A stretch of DNA of 23,878 nucleotides, taken from positions 1 through 23,878 of the forward strand of contig JAGZSY010000048.1 in NCBI GenBank assembly GCA_018380885.1. The letters are read 5' to 3'. The translations under genes were made by a program, and so were the position numbers. This document shows, one piece after another, positions 8,938 through 17,036 of this stretch. Position 1 is the stretch's first letter. Each line of letters opens with the position of its first letter. Below the pieces are notes generated by a model. The model did not search any database. It had not been told where the DNA came from and worked only from the letters and a program-made list of their open reading frames with translations. This DNA is from Enterocloster asparagiformis. GTDB lineage: Bacteria; Bacillota; Clostridia; Lachnospirales; Lachnospiraceae.

Positions 8938-10341
8938 TCATTCGTTCCAAGCCTTCCGCAAAAGTTCCGTCCCCAGGCCGATCGCCGTCTCGGTCAGGCT
9001 GGCGTACCCCAGCAGCACCGTGGAGGGGTAGCGCTGGTGCTCCGGGTGGATGAAGCACCCGGACATCCCGTACACCTTGACCCCCTGATCCGCCGCCCTG
9101 CGCACCAGCTCCTCCTCGCCCATGCCGCCCTTGTGGGTCAGGAGCACATGCAGGCCCGCGTACTCGCCGCGGATCTCAAACCGGTCCTCCAGCTCCCGCA
9201 GGCCGGCCAGCAGCGCATCGTGCTTGCCCTTGTAAACCGCCCGCATCCTGTTCAGATGGCGCTCATAATGTCCTTCCGTGATAAACTGGTACAGAATATT
9301 CTGGTCAATCCGCGACACCGTCGAGGCGTAAAATCCCGCCCGTTTCCGGTACACCGCCACCATGGGCGGCGGGAGCACCAGAAAGCCCACGCGGATGGCC
9401 GGGGCGATGGACTTGGAAAAGGTGCCGATGTAGATCACCCGGCCGCCTGTATCCATGCCCTGGAGCGCAGGTATGGGCTTACCCTTGTAGCGGAACTCGC
9501 TGTCGTAGTCGTCCTCAATCAGATACCTGCCCTCCCCGCCGCAGGCCCAGGCCAAGAGCTCCTGGCGCCGGCGCACCGGCATCACGATCCCGGTGGGATA
9601 CTGGTGGGCGGGCATGACGTAGGCCACGTCCGCGCCGCTGCGCCCTAACTGGGCCACGTCCATTCCATAGCGGTCCATTTCCACGGGGATCACCGGATAG
9701 CCCATGCCGCCGAACACGCGGTACGCCTGCTTGTAGGTGGGATTCTCCATGGCGATCTTGTGATTCATCCCCAGAATCTGGGATAACAACAGCCACAGAT
9801 ACTCGCTGCCCGCGCCGATGATGATCTGCTCCGGCGTCACGTTGACCCCTCTGGCCGAGTGCAGGTAGCCGCCGATGGCCGCCCGCAGGGACCGCTCCCC
9901 CTGGGGATCGCCGCCGGCAAACATCTCCTTGTTGTCGTCCACCAGCGTATTTTTGCTGATCTTGCGCCAGGTGTTAAAGGGAAAGCTGTCCAGATCGATG
10001 CCCCGGGGCGAGAAATCCACCAGGTACTGCTGCGTGCTTTTCTCCGGCTCCTGCACAAAGCTCCCCGCGGCCCTGCCCTTTACCTCCACCAGCGCCTCGA
10101 TCACCGCCACAAAATATCCCTTGCAGGGCAGCGCCTCGATATATCCCTCGGACAGAAGCTGCTCATAGGCCATCTGGGTGGTACTGCGGCTGACCTTCAG
10201 ATTGTCCGCCAACACCCGGGTGGAGGGCAGGCGGCTTCCGGCCGTCAGGCGTCCGCCGCGAATCTCGTCCTTGATATACTGGTAAATCTGCTCGTACAGC
10301 GGGCGCTTGTCCTGCGCGTAAAGCGGCACCATCAATTCCAT
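8938..10341 (-). CDS. MocR/PdxR-type regulator (GntR HTH fused to aminotransferase-like domain)
   Basis: A 467-residue transcription factor. Residues about 12-80 are a GntR-type winged helix (PLYEQIYQYIKDEI...GSRLPSTRVLADNLKVSRSTTQMAYEQL). From about 105 on it has a class I aminotransferase fold with EDDYDSEFRY (276-285) and the PLP-lysine motif GTFSKSIAPAIRVGF, with the lysine at about 310. Such proteins use pyridoxal phosphate as an effector or cofactor and control B6 synthesis, GABA or taurine use, or transporters. No pdxST or transporter lies next to it; its only close partner is the MORN-like gene downstream. AAGGAG lies about 7 bases before the ATG. A terminator ending about 20 bases upstream of the start leaves no obvious room for its own promoter. 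Confidence 0.92.
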   Translation of the reverse strand: MELMVPLYAQDKRPLYEQIYQYIKDEIRGGRLTAGSRLPSTRVLADNLKVSRSTTQMAYEQLLSEGYIEALPCKGYFVAVIEALVEVKGRAAGSFVQEPEKSTQQYLVDFSPRGIDLDSFPFNTWRKISKNTLVDDNKEMFAGGDPQGERSLRAAIGGYLHSARGVNVTPEQIIIGAGSEYLWLLLSQILGMNHKIAMENPTYKQAYRVFGGMGYPVIPVEMDRYGMDVAQLGRSGADVAYVMPAHQYPTGIVMPVRRRQELLAWACGGEGRYLIEDDYDSEFRYKGKPIPALQGMDTGGRVIYIGTFSKSIAPAIRVGFLVLPPPMVAVYRKRAGFYASTVSRIDQNILYQFITEGHYERHLNRMRAVYKGKHDALLAGLRELEDRFEIRGEYAGLHVLLTHKGGMGEEELVRRAADQGVKVYGMSGCFIHPEHQRYPSTVLLGYASLTETAIGLGTELLRKAWNE

Positions 10342-10361
10342 TCTCTCTCTCCTTGTTGCGC

Positions 10362-10406
10362 AAAAACCGGCGGAGCTTCGCGTTTTACGAGCGAAGGATC
10401 CGCCGG
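10362..10406 (-). terminator. Rho-independent terminator after glnS
   Basis: On the minus strand CCGGCGGA-TCC-TTCGC pairs with GCGAA-GC-TCCGCCGG and is followed by TTTTT. It starts about 20 bases after the glnS stop and ends only about 20 bases before the MocR-type start codon. The regulator's transcript must therefore come from read-through or from an unrecognised promoter. Confidence 0.88.
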
Positions 10407-10426
10407 GATATCATCTGTTTGCCTGA

Positions 10427-12121
10427 TTATTTTGGCAGCTTGAAGGAACTCTTTAAGGACACAATCCGGTTGAATACCGGCTGCTCCGGCGTGCTGTCCT
10501 TGCAGTCGGCGCAGAAATAGCCGTTGCGCACAAACTGGAAGCTGTCGTAGGCCCTGGCCTTAGCCAGCTCCGGCTCAACATAGCACTCGCGAAGCACGGT
10601 CAGGGAATTGGGATTCAAGTTCAGGGATCCGTCCTCGTTCAGCTTGCCCTTCTCCTCGTCCACAATGTTCTCGTAAAGGCGGCACTCCACGCGCTTTGCG
10701 GTGGGCACTGCCACCCAGTGGATGGTCCCCTTCACCTTGCGGCCCTCAAAGCCGGAACCGCTCTTGGTCTCGGGATCGTAGGTGCCGTGAACCACAGTAA
10801 CGTTGCCGTTCTCATCCTTCTCGCAGCCCGTGCATTTCACGAAGTAGGCGCCCATGAGGCGCACCTCGTTGCCCGGAAACATGCGGAAATACTTTCTGGG
10901 GGGTTCCTCCATGAAATCCTCGCGCTCGATGTAAACCTCGCGGCTGAAGGGAACCTTGCGGCTGCCCAGCTCCGGATTCTCCAGATTGTTGGGCACATCC
11001 AACTCCTCCACCTGTCCCTCGGGATAGTTGTCGATCACCAGCTTTACCGGGTTTAACACAGCCATCATCCTGGCCTTTTTCAGCTTCAAATCCTCGCGGA
11101 TGCAGTATTCCAGCATGGCGTAGTCCACGGAGCTGTTGGCCTTGGAAACGCCCACCATCTCCACGAACATCCGGATGGACTCCGGCGTGTAGCCCCTTCT
11201 GCGCAGGGCCGCGATGGAGACCAGGCGGGGATCGTCCCAGCCGTCCACAATCTTGTCCTCCACCAGCTTCTTGATGTAGCGCTTGCCGGTGACCACGTTG
11301 GTCAGATACAGCTTGGCAAACTCGATCTGGCGTGGCGGATTCTCAAACTCGCACTCCTTCACCACCCAGTCGTACAGAGGCCTGTGATCCTCAAATTCCA
11401 GGGTGCAGATGGAGTGGGTGATATTCTCAATGGCATCCTCGATGGGATGGGCGAAATCGTACATGGGGTAGATACACCACTTGTCGCCTGTGTTGTGGTG
11501 GGACATGCGGGCCACGCGGTAGATCACGGGATCGCGCATGTTGATGTTGGGGGAGGACATATCGATCTTGGCCCGCAGCACCTTCGCCCCGTCCTCGTAC
11601 TTGCCCTCCTTCATCTCCTCGAACAGGCGCAGGTTCTCCTCCACGCTGCGGTTCCGGTAGGGGCTTTCCTTGCCGGGCGTGTTGTAGTCGCCGCGGTACT
11701 CTCTGATCTCTTCGGCGCTGAGGTCGCAGACGAACGCCTTGCCCTTCTTGATCAGCAGCACCGCGCACTCGTACATCTGCTCAAAGTAGTTGGAAGCGAA
11801 GAACAGCCGGCCCTCGAAATCGGCGCCCAGCCACTTCACATCGTCTATAATGGACTCCACGAACTCTGTTTTCTCCTTCGTGGGATTTGTATCGTCAAAA
11901 CGCAGATTGAATTTCCCGCCGTATTTCTGGGCCAGACCGTAGTTCAGCAGTATGGACTTGGCATGTCCAATGTGCAAATAACCGTTGGGTTCCGGCGGGA
12001 AACGGGTTTGGACGTGGTTGTATACTCCGCTCGCCAGGTCTTTGTCGATCTCCTGCTCAATGAAGTTTTTGGAAACCACCTCTTTCTCCTCAGTTTCCAT
12101 TACGGTATCTTTCTCTGCCAT
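10427..12121 (-). CDS. glnS: Glutaminyl-tRNA synthetase (class I, GlnRS)
   Basis: The 564-residue enzyme charges tRNA-Gln with glutamine. I chose the ATG at 12121 because GGAGG lies 7 bases upstream; an in-frame ATG 27 codons earlier overlaps the -10 promoter element. The class I HIGH signature is intact in [16 protein letters not shown] (HIGH at residues 50-53). Conserved GlnRS blocks follow, including [11 protein letters not shown], the [18 protein letters not shown] region, and VDGWDDPR with [12 protein letters not shown]. The KMSKS position reads [13 protein letters not shown] (about 275-287) instead of VMSKR. A C-terminal anticodon-binding beta-barrel region follows (VKLVIDNY to [11 protein letters not shown]). 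It has its own promoter and ends at a strong terminator. Confidence 0.97.
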   Translation of the reverse strand: MAEKDTVMETEEKEVVSKNFIEQEIDKDLASGVYNHVQTRFPPEPNGYLHIGHAKSILLNYGLAQKYGGKFNLRFDDTNPTKEKTEFVESIIDDVKWLGADFEGRLFFASNYFEQMYECAVLLIKKGKAFVCDLSAEEIREYRGDYNTPGKESPYRNRSVEENLRLFEEMKEGKYEDGAKVLRAKIDMSSPNINMRDPVIYRVARMSHHNTGDKWCIYPMYDFAHPIEDAIENITHSICTLEFEDHRPLYDWVVKECEFENPPRQIEFAKLYLTNVVTGKRYIKKLVEDKIVDGWDDPRLVSIAALRRRGYTPESIRMFVEMVGVSKANSSVDYAMLEYCIREDLKLKKARMMAVLNPVKLVIDNYPEGQVEELDVPNNLENPELGSRKVPFSREVYIEREDFMEEPPRKYFRMFPGNEVRLMGAYFVKCTGCEKDENGNVTVVHGTYDPETKSGSGFEGRKVKGTIHWVAVPTAKRVECRLYENIVDEEKGKLNEDGSLNLNPNSLTVLRECYVEPELAKARAYDSFQFVRNGYFCADCKDSTPEQPVFNRIVSLKSSFKLPK

Positions 12122-12190
12122 AAACTGTTCCTCCGTTATCTCATTCCCTGTTCCGGTGTTTTTGCATGACGGACAGGCGTATATTAAGTT

Positions 12191-12219
12191 ATCATAGCAC
12201 ATTTCTCTTTCCCGGAAAA
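12191..12219 (-). promoter_or_regulatory. Putative glnS promoter, extended -10
   Basis: On the minus strand TATGAT (12191-12196) is preceded by TG and one base, forming an extended -10. The sequence 17 bases upstream (TTTTCC) is a weak -35. The leader to the glnS ATG is about 63 bases. The promoter overlaps the arm of a hairpin at 12208-12235. Confidence 0.55.
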
Positions 12220-12235
12220 GGGGGCGGCCGGGAAA
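12208..12235. other. Inverted repeat at the 3' end of the EAL gene
   Basis: TTTCCCGG (12208-12215) and CCGGGAAA (12228-12235) form a perfect 8-bp stem with a 12-base loop, directly after the stop codon of the EAL protein. The T-run that would make it a terminator is on the plus strand, whereas the adjacent genes are on the minus strand. It is therefore at best a partial terminator for the EAL gene. It also overlaps the glnS -35 region. Confidence 0.5.
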
Positions 12236-12238
12236 TTT

Positions 12239-14497
12239 TTAAAATACTTCCCGTTCCCCGGTATTTTCATACACCAGCTTCTCATATTCACCGCACGGCA
12301 TCGGCTTGGCGCAGTAATAGCCCTGGATAAAATCCACGTTCATCCGCTTCAGCAGATCGTACTGCGCCTTTGTCTCCACGCCCTCTGCCGTCACCTGGAT
12401 GTCCAGGGACTGGGCGAGCCCGATCACGCTGGCCAGTATTTTTTGCAGCTTGGGCCGCTCCGTGGAGTCGTCCACCAGCCCCTTGTCGATCTTCAGGTTG
12501 TCGATGGGCATGCTGCGCAGCAGCTGGATGGAGGAATAGCCGGAACCGAAATCGTCCATCAAAATGGGCACTCCCTCCCTGCGAAATCCCTGCAGCGTCT
12601 CGCCCAGCAATTCCTCGTTGTCAAACATCACCGTCTCGGTCAGCTCCAGCTCCACCATCCCCGGCGGCACCCGCCACCTGCGGATCAGGCTCAGGTACCG
12701 CTCCACAAATCCCTTCTGGTACAGATGGAGCCGGGAAATGTTCACGGATACCGGCTGCACCGCAAATCCTCTGTTCAGCCACTCCCGGATCTGGCGGCAC
12801 ACCTGCTCAAATATGTACTCGTCCAGGCGGATGATCATGCTGTTGTTTTCAAACACAGGAACAAACACTCCCGGCGGGATCATGCCCTCTGTGGGGGAGT
12901 TCCAGCGCACCAGCGCCTCGGCGCCGTAAAAGCGTCGCCCCTTCACATCGTACTTGGGCTGATAATAGACCTCGAACTGCCGCAGGCGCACGGCCTCCTC
13001 GAAGTGGTTCTCCAGCTCCTTCTGCCGGAACATCCGCTCCCGGATCGTGGCGTTGTAAAAACCGCAGATTTCAATAGCGCCCCTGTTTTCCCTGGAAAGC
13101 GCCGCCTTTGCCCAATCCAGCATCTTGTCGAGCACCTCGGTCTTGTCCTCGATCTGGTAGATGCCTGCGGTCATTTTCACATCGTACGCCATCTCCTCCA
13201 TCTGGCTTTTGGCCTGCCGCTCCATGCCGTGAATCATGCTCTCCACCCGCCCCTGAAGCTGCTCCTTGTCCCGGTAGATCAAAAGGGCCGCAAACCGGTC
13301 CGCGTTCAGGCGGGCGCAGGCCTCCTGCTTTCCGACATGGGCGTTTAAGTAATCCGCAATGATCCTGAGAATCCGGTCCCCCTCGGCAAAGCCGTGCAGG
13401 TCGTTGATGTACTGGAACATCCGCACGTTAAAACAGACCAGCGCGTAAGGCGTATCCTTTGAACCCGCCAGAATCTCCTGCACGTCGATGCGGAATTTGG
13501 CAAATGTGGCGTAGCCGGTCACATTGTCCGTCAGCGCGGTTTCTTCCACTTTCTTCCAGTACCGTTTCTGCATGGCCCAGATCTGATAGGCCATAAAGGC
13601 CAGGATACCCAGGCAGGCCGCCATCATGGTGTAGGCCAGGCTCAGCATGCCGTTGACATTTTCCTCCACCACCCAGGACGGGACAACGCTCAAAAGATAC
13701 CACTGGTTCACTTCCAGCGGCTGATAGTAGACGTACCGCCTGCCGTCCTCCCGGTCGTAACCCAGGTAGCCGCTCTTGTGGGCCGCTATATCCTGGCGCA
13801 TCAGCTCCATCTGCTTTGCGTTGTAATCGGAGATGGCGCCCACCGCTTCGTAAAAATTGTCCATGTCGCCCAAACTGGCCGGATTCCGTGAGCCGCTGAC
13901 GCACTCCCCGTCCGCCTTGACGATATAGCTGTAACCGTTGCCGTCAAAGGTGGACACGGACAGGCTGTCCTCGTAAAAGTTTGTGGAATAGGCGCCAAAC
14001 AGCGCGTACGTGCCGCCGTCCCTGGTCTGAAAGGGCACGCCGTAGATGGTCACCGGCTCCCCGTCGATCAGGTCGGTCACCCGGTCCGTCACAAAGGCGC
14101 TGCCCGCAAAGGCCGGCTTGAACCGCTCCCTCACCGTCTCGGACCGCACGTCCACATCCGAACCGTCGGTGGCGTAGCCTGTGCCGTCCCTGCGCACAAT
14201 CCCCATGCGCTTAAAATTGTTGGCCCGGTCCACCGCCACCAGGTCGTCCACCAGCTCCTCTATATCGCTGCTGCGGCTCTGCGCCAGCAGAATCGCCAGA
14301 TTCTCCAGCATCATCTGGTTCTTCTCAACCTCCTGGCGGATCACCTTGGCGCTCTGGTCGGATATCTCGGCCAGCGTGTTGACCATTTTCGTCTGGGAGG
14401 TACGGTAGAACAGCACCGCGTATGCGAGAACCAGCGCGACCAGTATAAAGGCCGTAATACCGATTCCCGAAAACATTTTCTTTGTAGACTGCTTCAT
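12239..14497 (-). CDS. Membrane cyclic-di-GMP phosphodiesterase: extracellular sensor, degenerate GGDEF, EAL
   Basis: A 752-residue protein predicted to degrade c-di-GMP at the inner face of the membrane. A first transmembrane helix at about 12-31 is followed by an extracytoplasmic sensor region (about 35-280) with dCache/PAS-like features (GYSYIVKADGECVSG; YYQPLEVNQWYLLSVV). A second helix is at about 285-308. A GGDEF domain (about 320-480) carries NADRF (398-402) in place of GGDEF and so should not make c-di-GMP. The EAL domain (about 500-745) keeps EAL in GAEALVRW (527-529), the ELTETV Glu, DDFGSGYSS (648-656), KID (669-671), AEGVE (704-708) and QGYYCAKPM, and so looks active. The degenerate GGDEF may bind GTP as an allosteric module; this is inference. 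It has its own near-consensus promoter and is not in an operon with glnS. Confidence 0.95.
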   Translation of the reverse strand: MKQSTKKMFSGIGITAFILVALVLAYAVLFYRTSQTKMVNTLAEISDQSAKVIRQEVEKNQMMLENLAILLAQSRSSDIEELVDDLVAVDRANNFKRMGIVRRDGTGYATDGSDVDVRSETVRERFKPAFAGSAFVTDRVTDLIDGEPVTIYGVPFQTRDGGTYALFGAYSTNFYEDSLSVSTFDGNGYSYIVKADGECVSGSRNPASLGDMDNFYEAVGAISDYNAKQMELMRQDIAAHKSGYLGYDREDGRRYVYYQPLEVNQWYLLSVVPSWVVEENVNGMLSLAYTMMAACLGILAFMAYQIWAMQKRYWKKVEETALTDNVTGYATFAKFRIDVQEILAGSKDTPYALVCFNVRMFQYINDLHGFAEGDRILRIIADYLNAHVGKQEACARLNADRFAALLIYRDKEQLQGRVESMIHGMERQAKSQMEEMAYDVKMTAGIYQIEDKTEVLDKMLDWAKAALSRENRGAIEICGFYNATIRERMFRQKELENHFEEAVRLRQFEVYYQPKYDVKGRRFYGAEALVRWNSPTEGMIPPGVFVPVFENNSMIIRLDEYIFEQVCRQIREWLNRGFAVQPVSVNISRLHLYQKGFVERYLSLIRRWRVPPGMVELELTETVMFDNEELLGETLQGFRREGVPILMDDFGSGYSSIQLLRSMPIDNLKIDKGLVDDSTERPKLQKILASVIGLAQSLDIQVTAEGVETKAQYDLLKRMNVDFIQGYYCAKPMPCGEYEKLVYENTGEREVF

Positions 14498-14537
14498 AAG
14501 ATCGTTTCCTCACTGTCCGGATTCGCTCATAACCGCT

Positions 14538-14567
14538 ATTATATATCAAAGACCGTCGTACTGTAAA
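14538..14567 (-). promoter_or_regulatory. Promoter of the EAL phosphodiesterase gene
   Basis: On the minus strand TTTACA (14562-14567), an 18-base spacer and a perfect TATAAT (14538-14543) lie about 40 bases before the start codon at 14497. Confidence 0.8.
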
Positions 14568-14616
14568 CCCCTTCATGTTTCCGCCGCAAGCCTACGCCGG
14601 CATGAAAAAAATCCGG

Positions 14617-14645
14617 TAGAAATCCACGGTGATTTTTGCTATACT
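14617..14645 (+). promoter_or_regulatory. azlCD promoter, extended -10
   Basis: TAGAAA (14617-14622), a 17-base spacer and TATACT (14640-14645) preceded by TG and one base make a plausible extended -10 promoter. A leader of about 80 bases separates it from the azlC ATG at 14734. I saw no clear riboswitch, T-box or leader peptide in it. Confidence 0.6.
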
Positions 14646-14733
14646 AATTCTAATTGCGGCCTTTATTCCGGGCATTCCGGCGGCCGTCCTGGATCTTCCA
14701 GACAAAAGCTGAAAACAGAAAGCGGGAGTTATT

Positions 14734-15432
14734 ATGAAAAAAGCGGCAGAATTTGCATTTGTCAAGAGCATCCCCATCATGCTGGGGTATGTTTTTCTGG
14801 GCATCGCCTTCGGGCTGGTTTTGCAGAAGGCGGGTCTTGGGCCTCTGTGGGCCCTGATCATCAGCGCCGGCGTCTATGCCGGCTCCATGCAGTTCGCCCT
14901 GGTGGGAATTCTCACCGGCGGGCTCAGCTTCATCACCACAGCGGTGATGACCTTGTTCATCAACAGCCGCCATGCGTTCTACGGCCTGACCTTTATCGAG
15001 CGCTTTAAAAAAATGAGGAAGGCTTACCCTTACATGGTATTTTCGCTGACCGACGAGACCTACTCCCTGCTGTGCTCCATGGCGCGCCCCAGGGATTTCA
15101 CGGACAGGGAGTGGGACCTGGCCACACTGCTCGTCTCCCTCTTCGACCAGTGCTACTGGGTGGCGGGCTCTGTCCTGGGCGCTCTGGCCGGGCAGCTGAT
15201 CACCTTTGACTCCACGGGCATCGACTTCGCCATGACCGCGCTGTTCGTAGTCATCTGCGCGGATCAGTGGAAACACGCCAAAACCCACATTCCGGCCATC
15301 GCAGGCTTTGGCTGCGGCATCTTCTTCCTGGCGCTGATCCGCTCGGCCAACTTTATTCTGCCGGCCCTGGCGGCCGTGGTGCTTGTCCTGCTGTTCTCGC
15401 GCCGGATCATTGAACGGAAAATGGAGGAATAA
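14734..15432 (+). CDS. azlC: AzlC-family branched-chain amino acid exporter, large subunit
   Basis: A 232-residue polytopic membrane protein with about seven hydrophobic segments. Conserved AzlC landmarks are PIMLGYVFLGIAFG near the N-terminus, GVYAGSMQFALVG (about 45-60), the INSRHAFYGL motif (about 76-85) and FSLTDETYSL (about 103-112). With AzlD it forms an exporter for branched-chain amino acids and analogues. GGGAG lies about 5 bases before the ATG. Its stop is 2 bases before the azlD ATG, so translation of the two is almost certainly coupled. An extended -10 promoter lies upstream. No Lrp-like regulator is adjacent. Confidence 0.95.
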   Translation: MKKAAEFAFVKSIPIMLGYVFLGIAFGLVLQKAGLGPLWALIISAGVYAGSMQFALVGILTGGLSFITTAVMTLFINSRHAFYGLTFIERFKKMRKAYPYMVFSLTDETYSLLCSMARPRDFTDREWDLATLLVSLFDQCYWVAGSVLGALAGQLITFDSTGIDFAMTALFVVICADQWKHAKTHIPAIAGFGCGIFFLALIRSANFILPALAAVVLVLLFSRRIIERKMEE

Positions 15433-15434
15433 TC

Positions 15435-15761
15435 ATGTCGGAAAAATATGTGCTTATCACCGTCGTCATCTGCGCGCTCTGCACTCAGGCCACCCGCTGG
15501 CTCCCCTTCCTGCTGTTCGGCGGAAAAAAGGAGGTGCCGCGGATTGTCCGCTACCTGGGCGCGGTCCTGCCGGCCGCCATCATGGCCGTGCTGGTGGTCT
15601 ACTGCCTGAAGGGCGTCACGCCCCTCGCCTACCCCTACGGCCTGCCGGAGCTCATCAGCGTGGCCCTGGTAGTGGTTCTCCACCTGTGGAAGGGAAATAC
15701 CCTGGCGAGCATCTCTTTAGGAACAGTCTGTTATATGCTGCTGGTCCAGCTGGTATTCTGA
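15435..15761 (+). CDS. azlD: AzlD-family branched-chain amino acid exporter, small subunit
   Basis: A 108-residue membrane protein with about four hydrophobic segments. It shows the AzlD features ATRWLPFLLF near residue 20 and a Pro-rich turn with YLGAVLPAAIMAVLVVYCL at about 40-60. It is the partner subunit of AzlC and is co-translated with it (2-base gap). The GGAGGAATAATC overlapping the azlC end provides its ribosome site. It converges with the nuclease-like gene, whose stop is 7 bases away, with no clear terminator in between. Confidence 0.94.
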   Translation: MSEKYVLITVVICALCTQATRWLPFLLFGGKKEVPRIVRYLGAVLPAAIMAVLVVYCLKGVTPLAYPYGLPELISVALVVVLHLWKGNTLASISLGTVCYMLLVQLVF

Positions 15762-15768
15762 CCTGGTC

Positions 15769-16836
15769 CTACAGCGTTTCAGGAGCCATATTCAGCTCTC
15801 TTTGGGCTTCCAGCCAGTCCTGGTCCAGTCGGATATCCAGGCTGCGCCGGAGGCCCTTTATCATGATTTGGGTGTGCAGCACCTTATAATGGCGTTCTTT
15901 CTCGTCCAGGGCGTTTCCGCCGAAGAGCGCCGCCTCGCCCAGGGAGTCCGGCGGGGTAAAATAAAACCTTCTGCTCTGCCGGTCCTGCGAAAACACCAGA
16001 TAAAAATTCGTCTCCGCGTCCCTGCGCTCGTAGCGGATGCGGCAGCTGGCTACGTCCCCCTGGTCGAACAGCTCCTCCGGAAACGCCTCCGCCCCCAGGA
16101 AATGCAGCAGCACCCCCGTGTCGGTGGAGGCCAGGAAATTTGTCTTTATGTCCTCCAGGGAATTTGCCAGCTCCGACAGCGCTTCGCCCGCGTTGGGGCC
16201 CATATCAAAATCCCAGGCAAAGGCCTCGCCCGTCATGTCCCCCCTGAGCATTTTCTCAAACTTGGCCAAGAAATCAATTCTTCCGCTGTCCGTGAGCATG
16301 GAGGAAGATATGTAGTGCTCTTCCAAATACAAGATCCAGTTTTTGATGCTCTCCATTGACCGGTTGTTGCGGTAGGACACGGTGCGGATGCCGTGGGCGT
16401 AGGCCAGCTTTTCCGCCTCCCGGTTGAACCCGTTGGCCGCAAAGAACGCGCCCAGCTCCAGTCTGCGCCCCCGCACCATTTCATCCGTCAGGGAGTCGTC
16501 CACAAAATAATTCTCCTGGATATCCTTCAGCACGCCGATCAAGCTGCGGATCGCGCTCTTTTGCACCTCGGTCTGCAAAAACTTCGCCTCCCCCAGAAGG
16601 CGCACCGGGTACAGAAAGGGGATAAAGCCGCCGTAGTCAAAGGGGCAGTCGATCTGATGCCATCCGCCGCGTCCCTTGAGCTCCACAAAACGTGGCCGGT
16701 TCATCCGCACCCTGTCCTTGTTCTCAGGTCTTGACAAAACCATATGAAATCCGCTTTTCTCCAGAAGCAGCTGCAGCACGATCTCAAACAGGCTGCCGCG
16801 GACCTTACCCCGCTTTGTGTTGTTCTCTCCACGCAT
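15769..16836 (-). CDS. Stand-alone PD-(D/E)XK nuclease-like protein (Mrr-like)
   Basis: A 355-residue protein. Its N-terminal part has the spacing of a PD-(D/E)XK nuclease: a helix with LFEIVLQLLLEKSGF (Glu18), then GGWHQIDC (Asp63) and LLGEAKF (Glu83, Lys85), followed by a helix rich in KSAIRSLIGVLKDIQENYF. The GxxHQID...GEAK pattern resembles Mrr-type restriction endonucleases. The remaining residues (120-355) are mixed alpha/beta with no motif I recognise; YISSSMLTDSGRIDFLAKFEKML may be helical. No methyltransferase, helicase or specificity subunit is adjacent, so it may be an orphan or modification-dependent nuclease, or a domesticated enzyme. GGAGG lies 7 bases before the ATG and a good promoter lies upstream. 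It is monocistronic. Confidence 0.8.
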   Translation of the reverse strand: MRGENNTKRGKVRGSLFEIVLQLLLEKSGFHMVLSRPENKDRVRMNRPRFVELKGRGGWHQIDCPFDYGGFIPFLYPVRLLGEAKFLQTEVQKSAIRSLIGVLKDIQENYFVDDSLTDEMVRGRRLELGAFFAANGFNREAEKLAYAHGIRTVSYRNNRSMESIKNWILYLEEHYISSSMLTDSGRIDFLAKFEKMLRGDMTGEAFAWDFDMGPNAGEALSELANSLEDIKTNFLASTDTGVLLHFLGAEAFPEELFDQGDVASCRIRYERRDAETNFYLVFSQDRQSRRFYFTPPDSLGEAALFGGNALDEKERHYKVLHTQIMIKGLRRSLDIRLDQDWLEAQRELNMAPETL

Positions 16837-16873
16837 AGGCGCACCTCCGATTCCATGTCAAATCATATAATAA

Positions 16874-16902
16874 ATTTTAACATTTTTGTTGGGAAATAAC
16901 AA
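16874..16902 (-). promoter_or_regulatory. Promoter of the nuclease-like gene
   Basis: On the minus strand TTGTTA (16897-16902), a 17-base spacer and TAAAAT (16874-16879) lie about 40 bases before the start codon. Confidence 0.7.
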
Positions 16903-16943
16903 GGAATCTTGCCATGTTTAGCGGAATCCGCCCATCTGGGAAA

Positions 16944-17013
16944 ATAAAAAAAGCAGACTCCGGGGCGTGATCCGTTCTCTCTCAGAATCGGTCACGCCGC
17001 GGAATACTGCTTT
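16944..17013 (-). terminator. Long terminator at the end of the six-gene hydrolase/transport operon
   Basis: AAAGCAG (16950-16956) pairs with CTGCTTT (17007-17013). Inside it TCCG pairs with CGGA, and GGCGTGA with TCACGCC, with small bulges. On the minus strand a run of seven T follows. It starts about 24 bases after the M20 gene stop, and ends the operon before the nuclease-gene promoter. Confidence 0.88.
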
Positions 17014-17036
17014 CTTTCGTCAGGAAATTTATGCCG

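Noticed and set aside
7935..9053. 372-codon plus-strand frame
   Set aside because: It is antisense to the MORN-like gene and the end of the MocR gene; both minus-strand genes have ribosome sites and recognisable motifs.
12122..12202. 27-residue N-terminal extension of GlnRS with a CPSC motif
   Set aside because: It overlaps the promoter -10, has no ribosome site, and the downstream ATG at 12121 has a good one. The CPSC pair looks accidental.
12208..12235. Plus-strand terminator
   Set aside because: The hairpin and T-run are oriented for a plus-strand transcript, but no plus-strand gene lies to its left for several kilobases.
14498..14733. Possible riboswitch or T-box leader before azlCD
   Set aside because: Only an extended -10 promoter and small weak inverted repeats were found; no T-box motif, specifier loop or leader peptide was evident.
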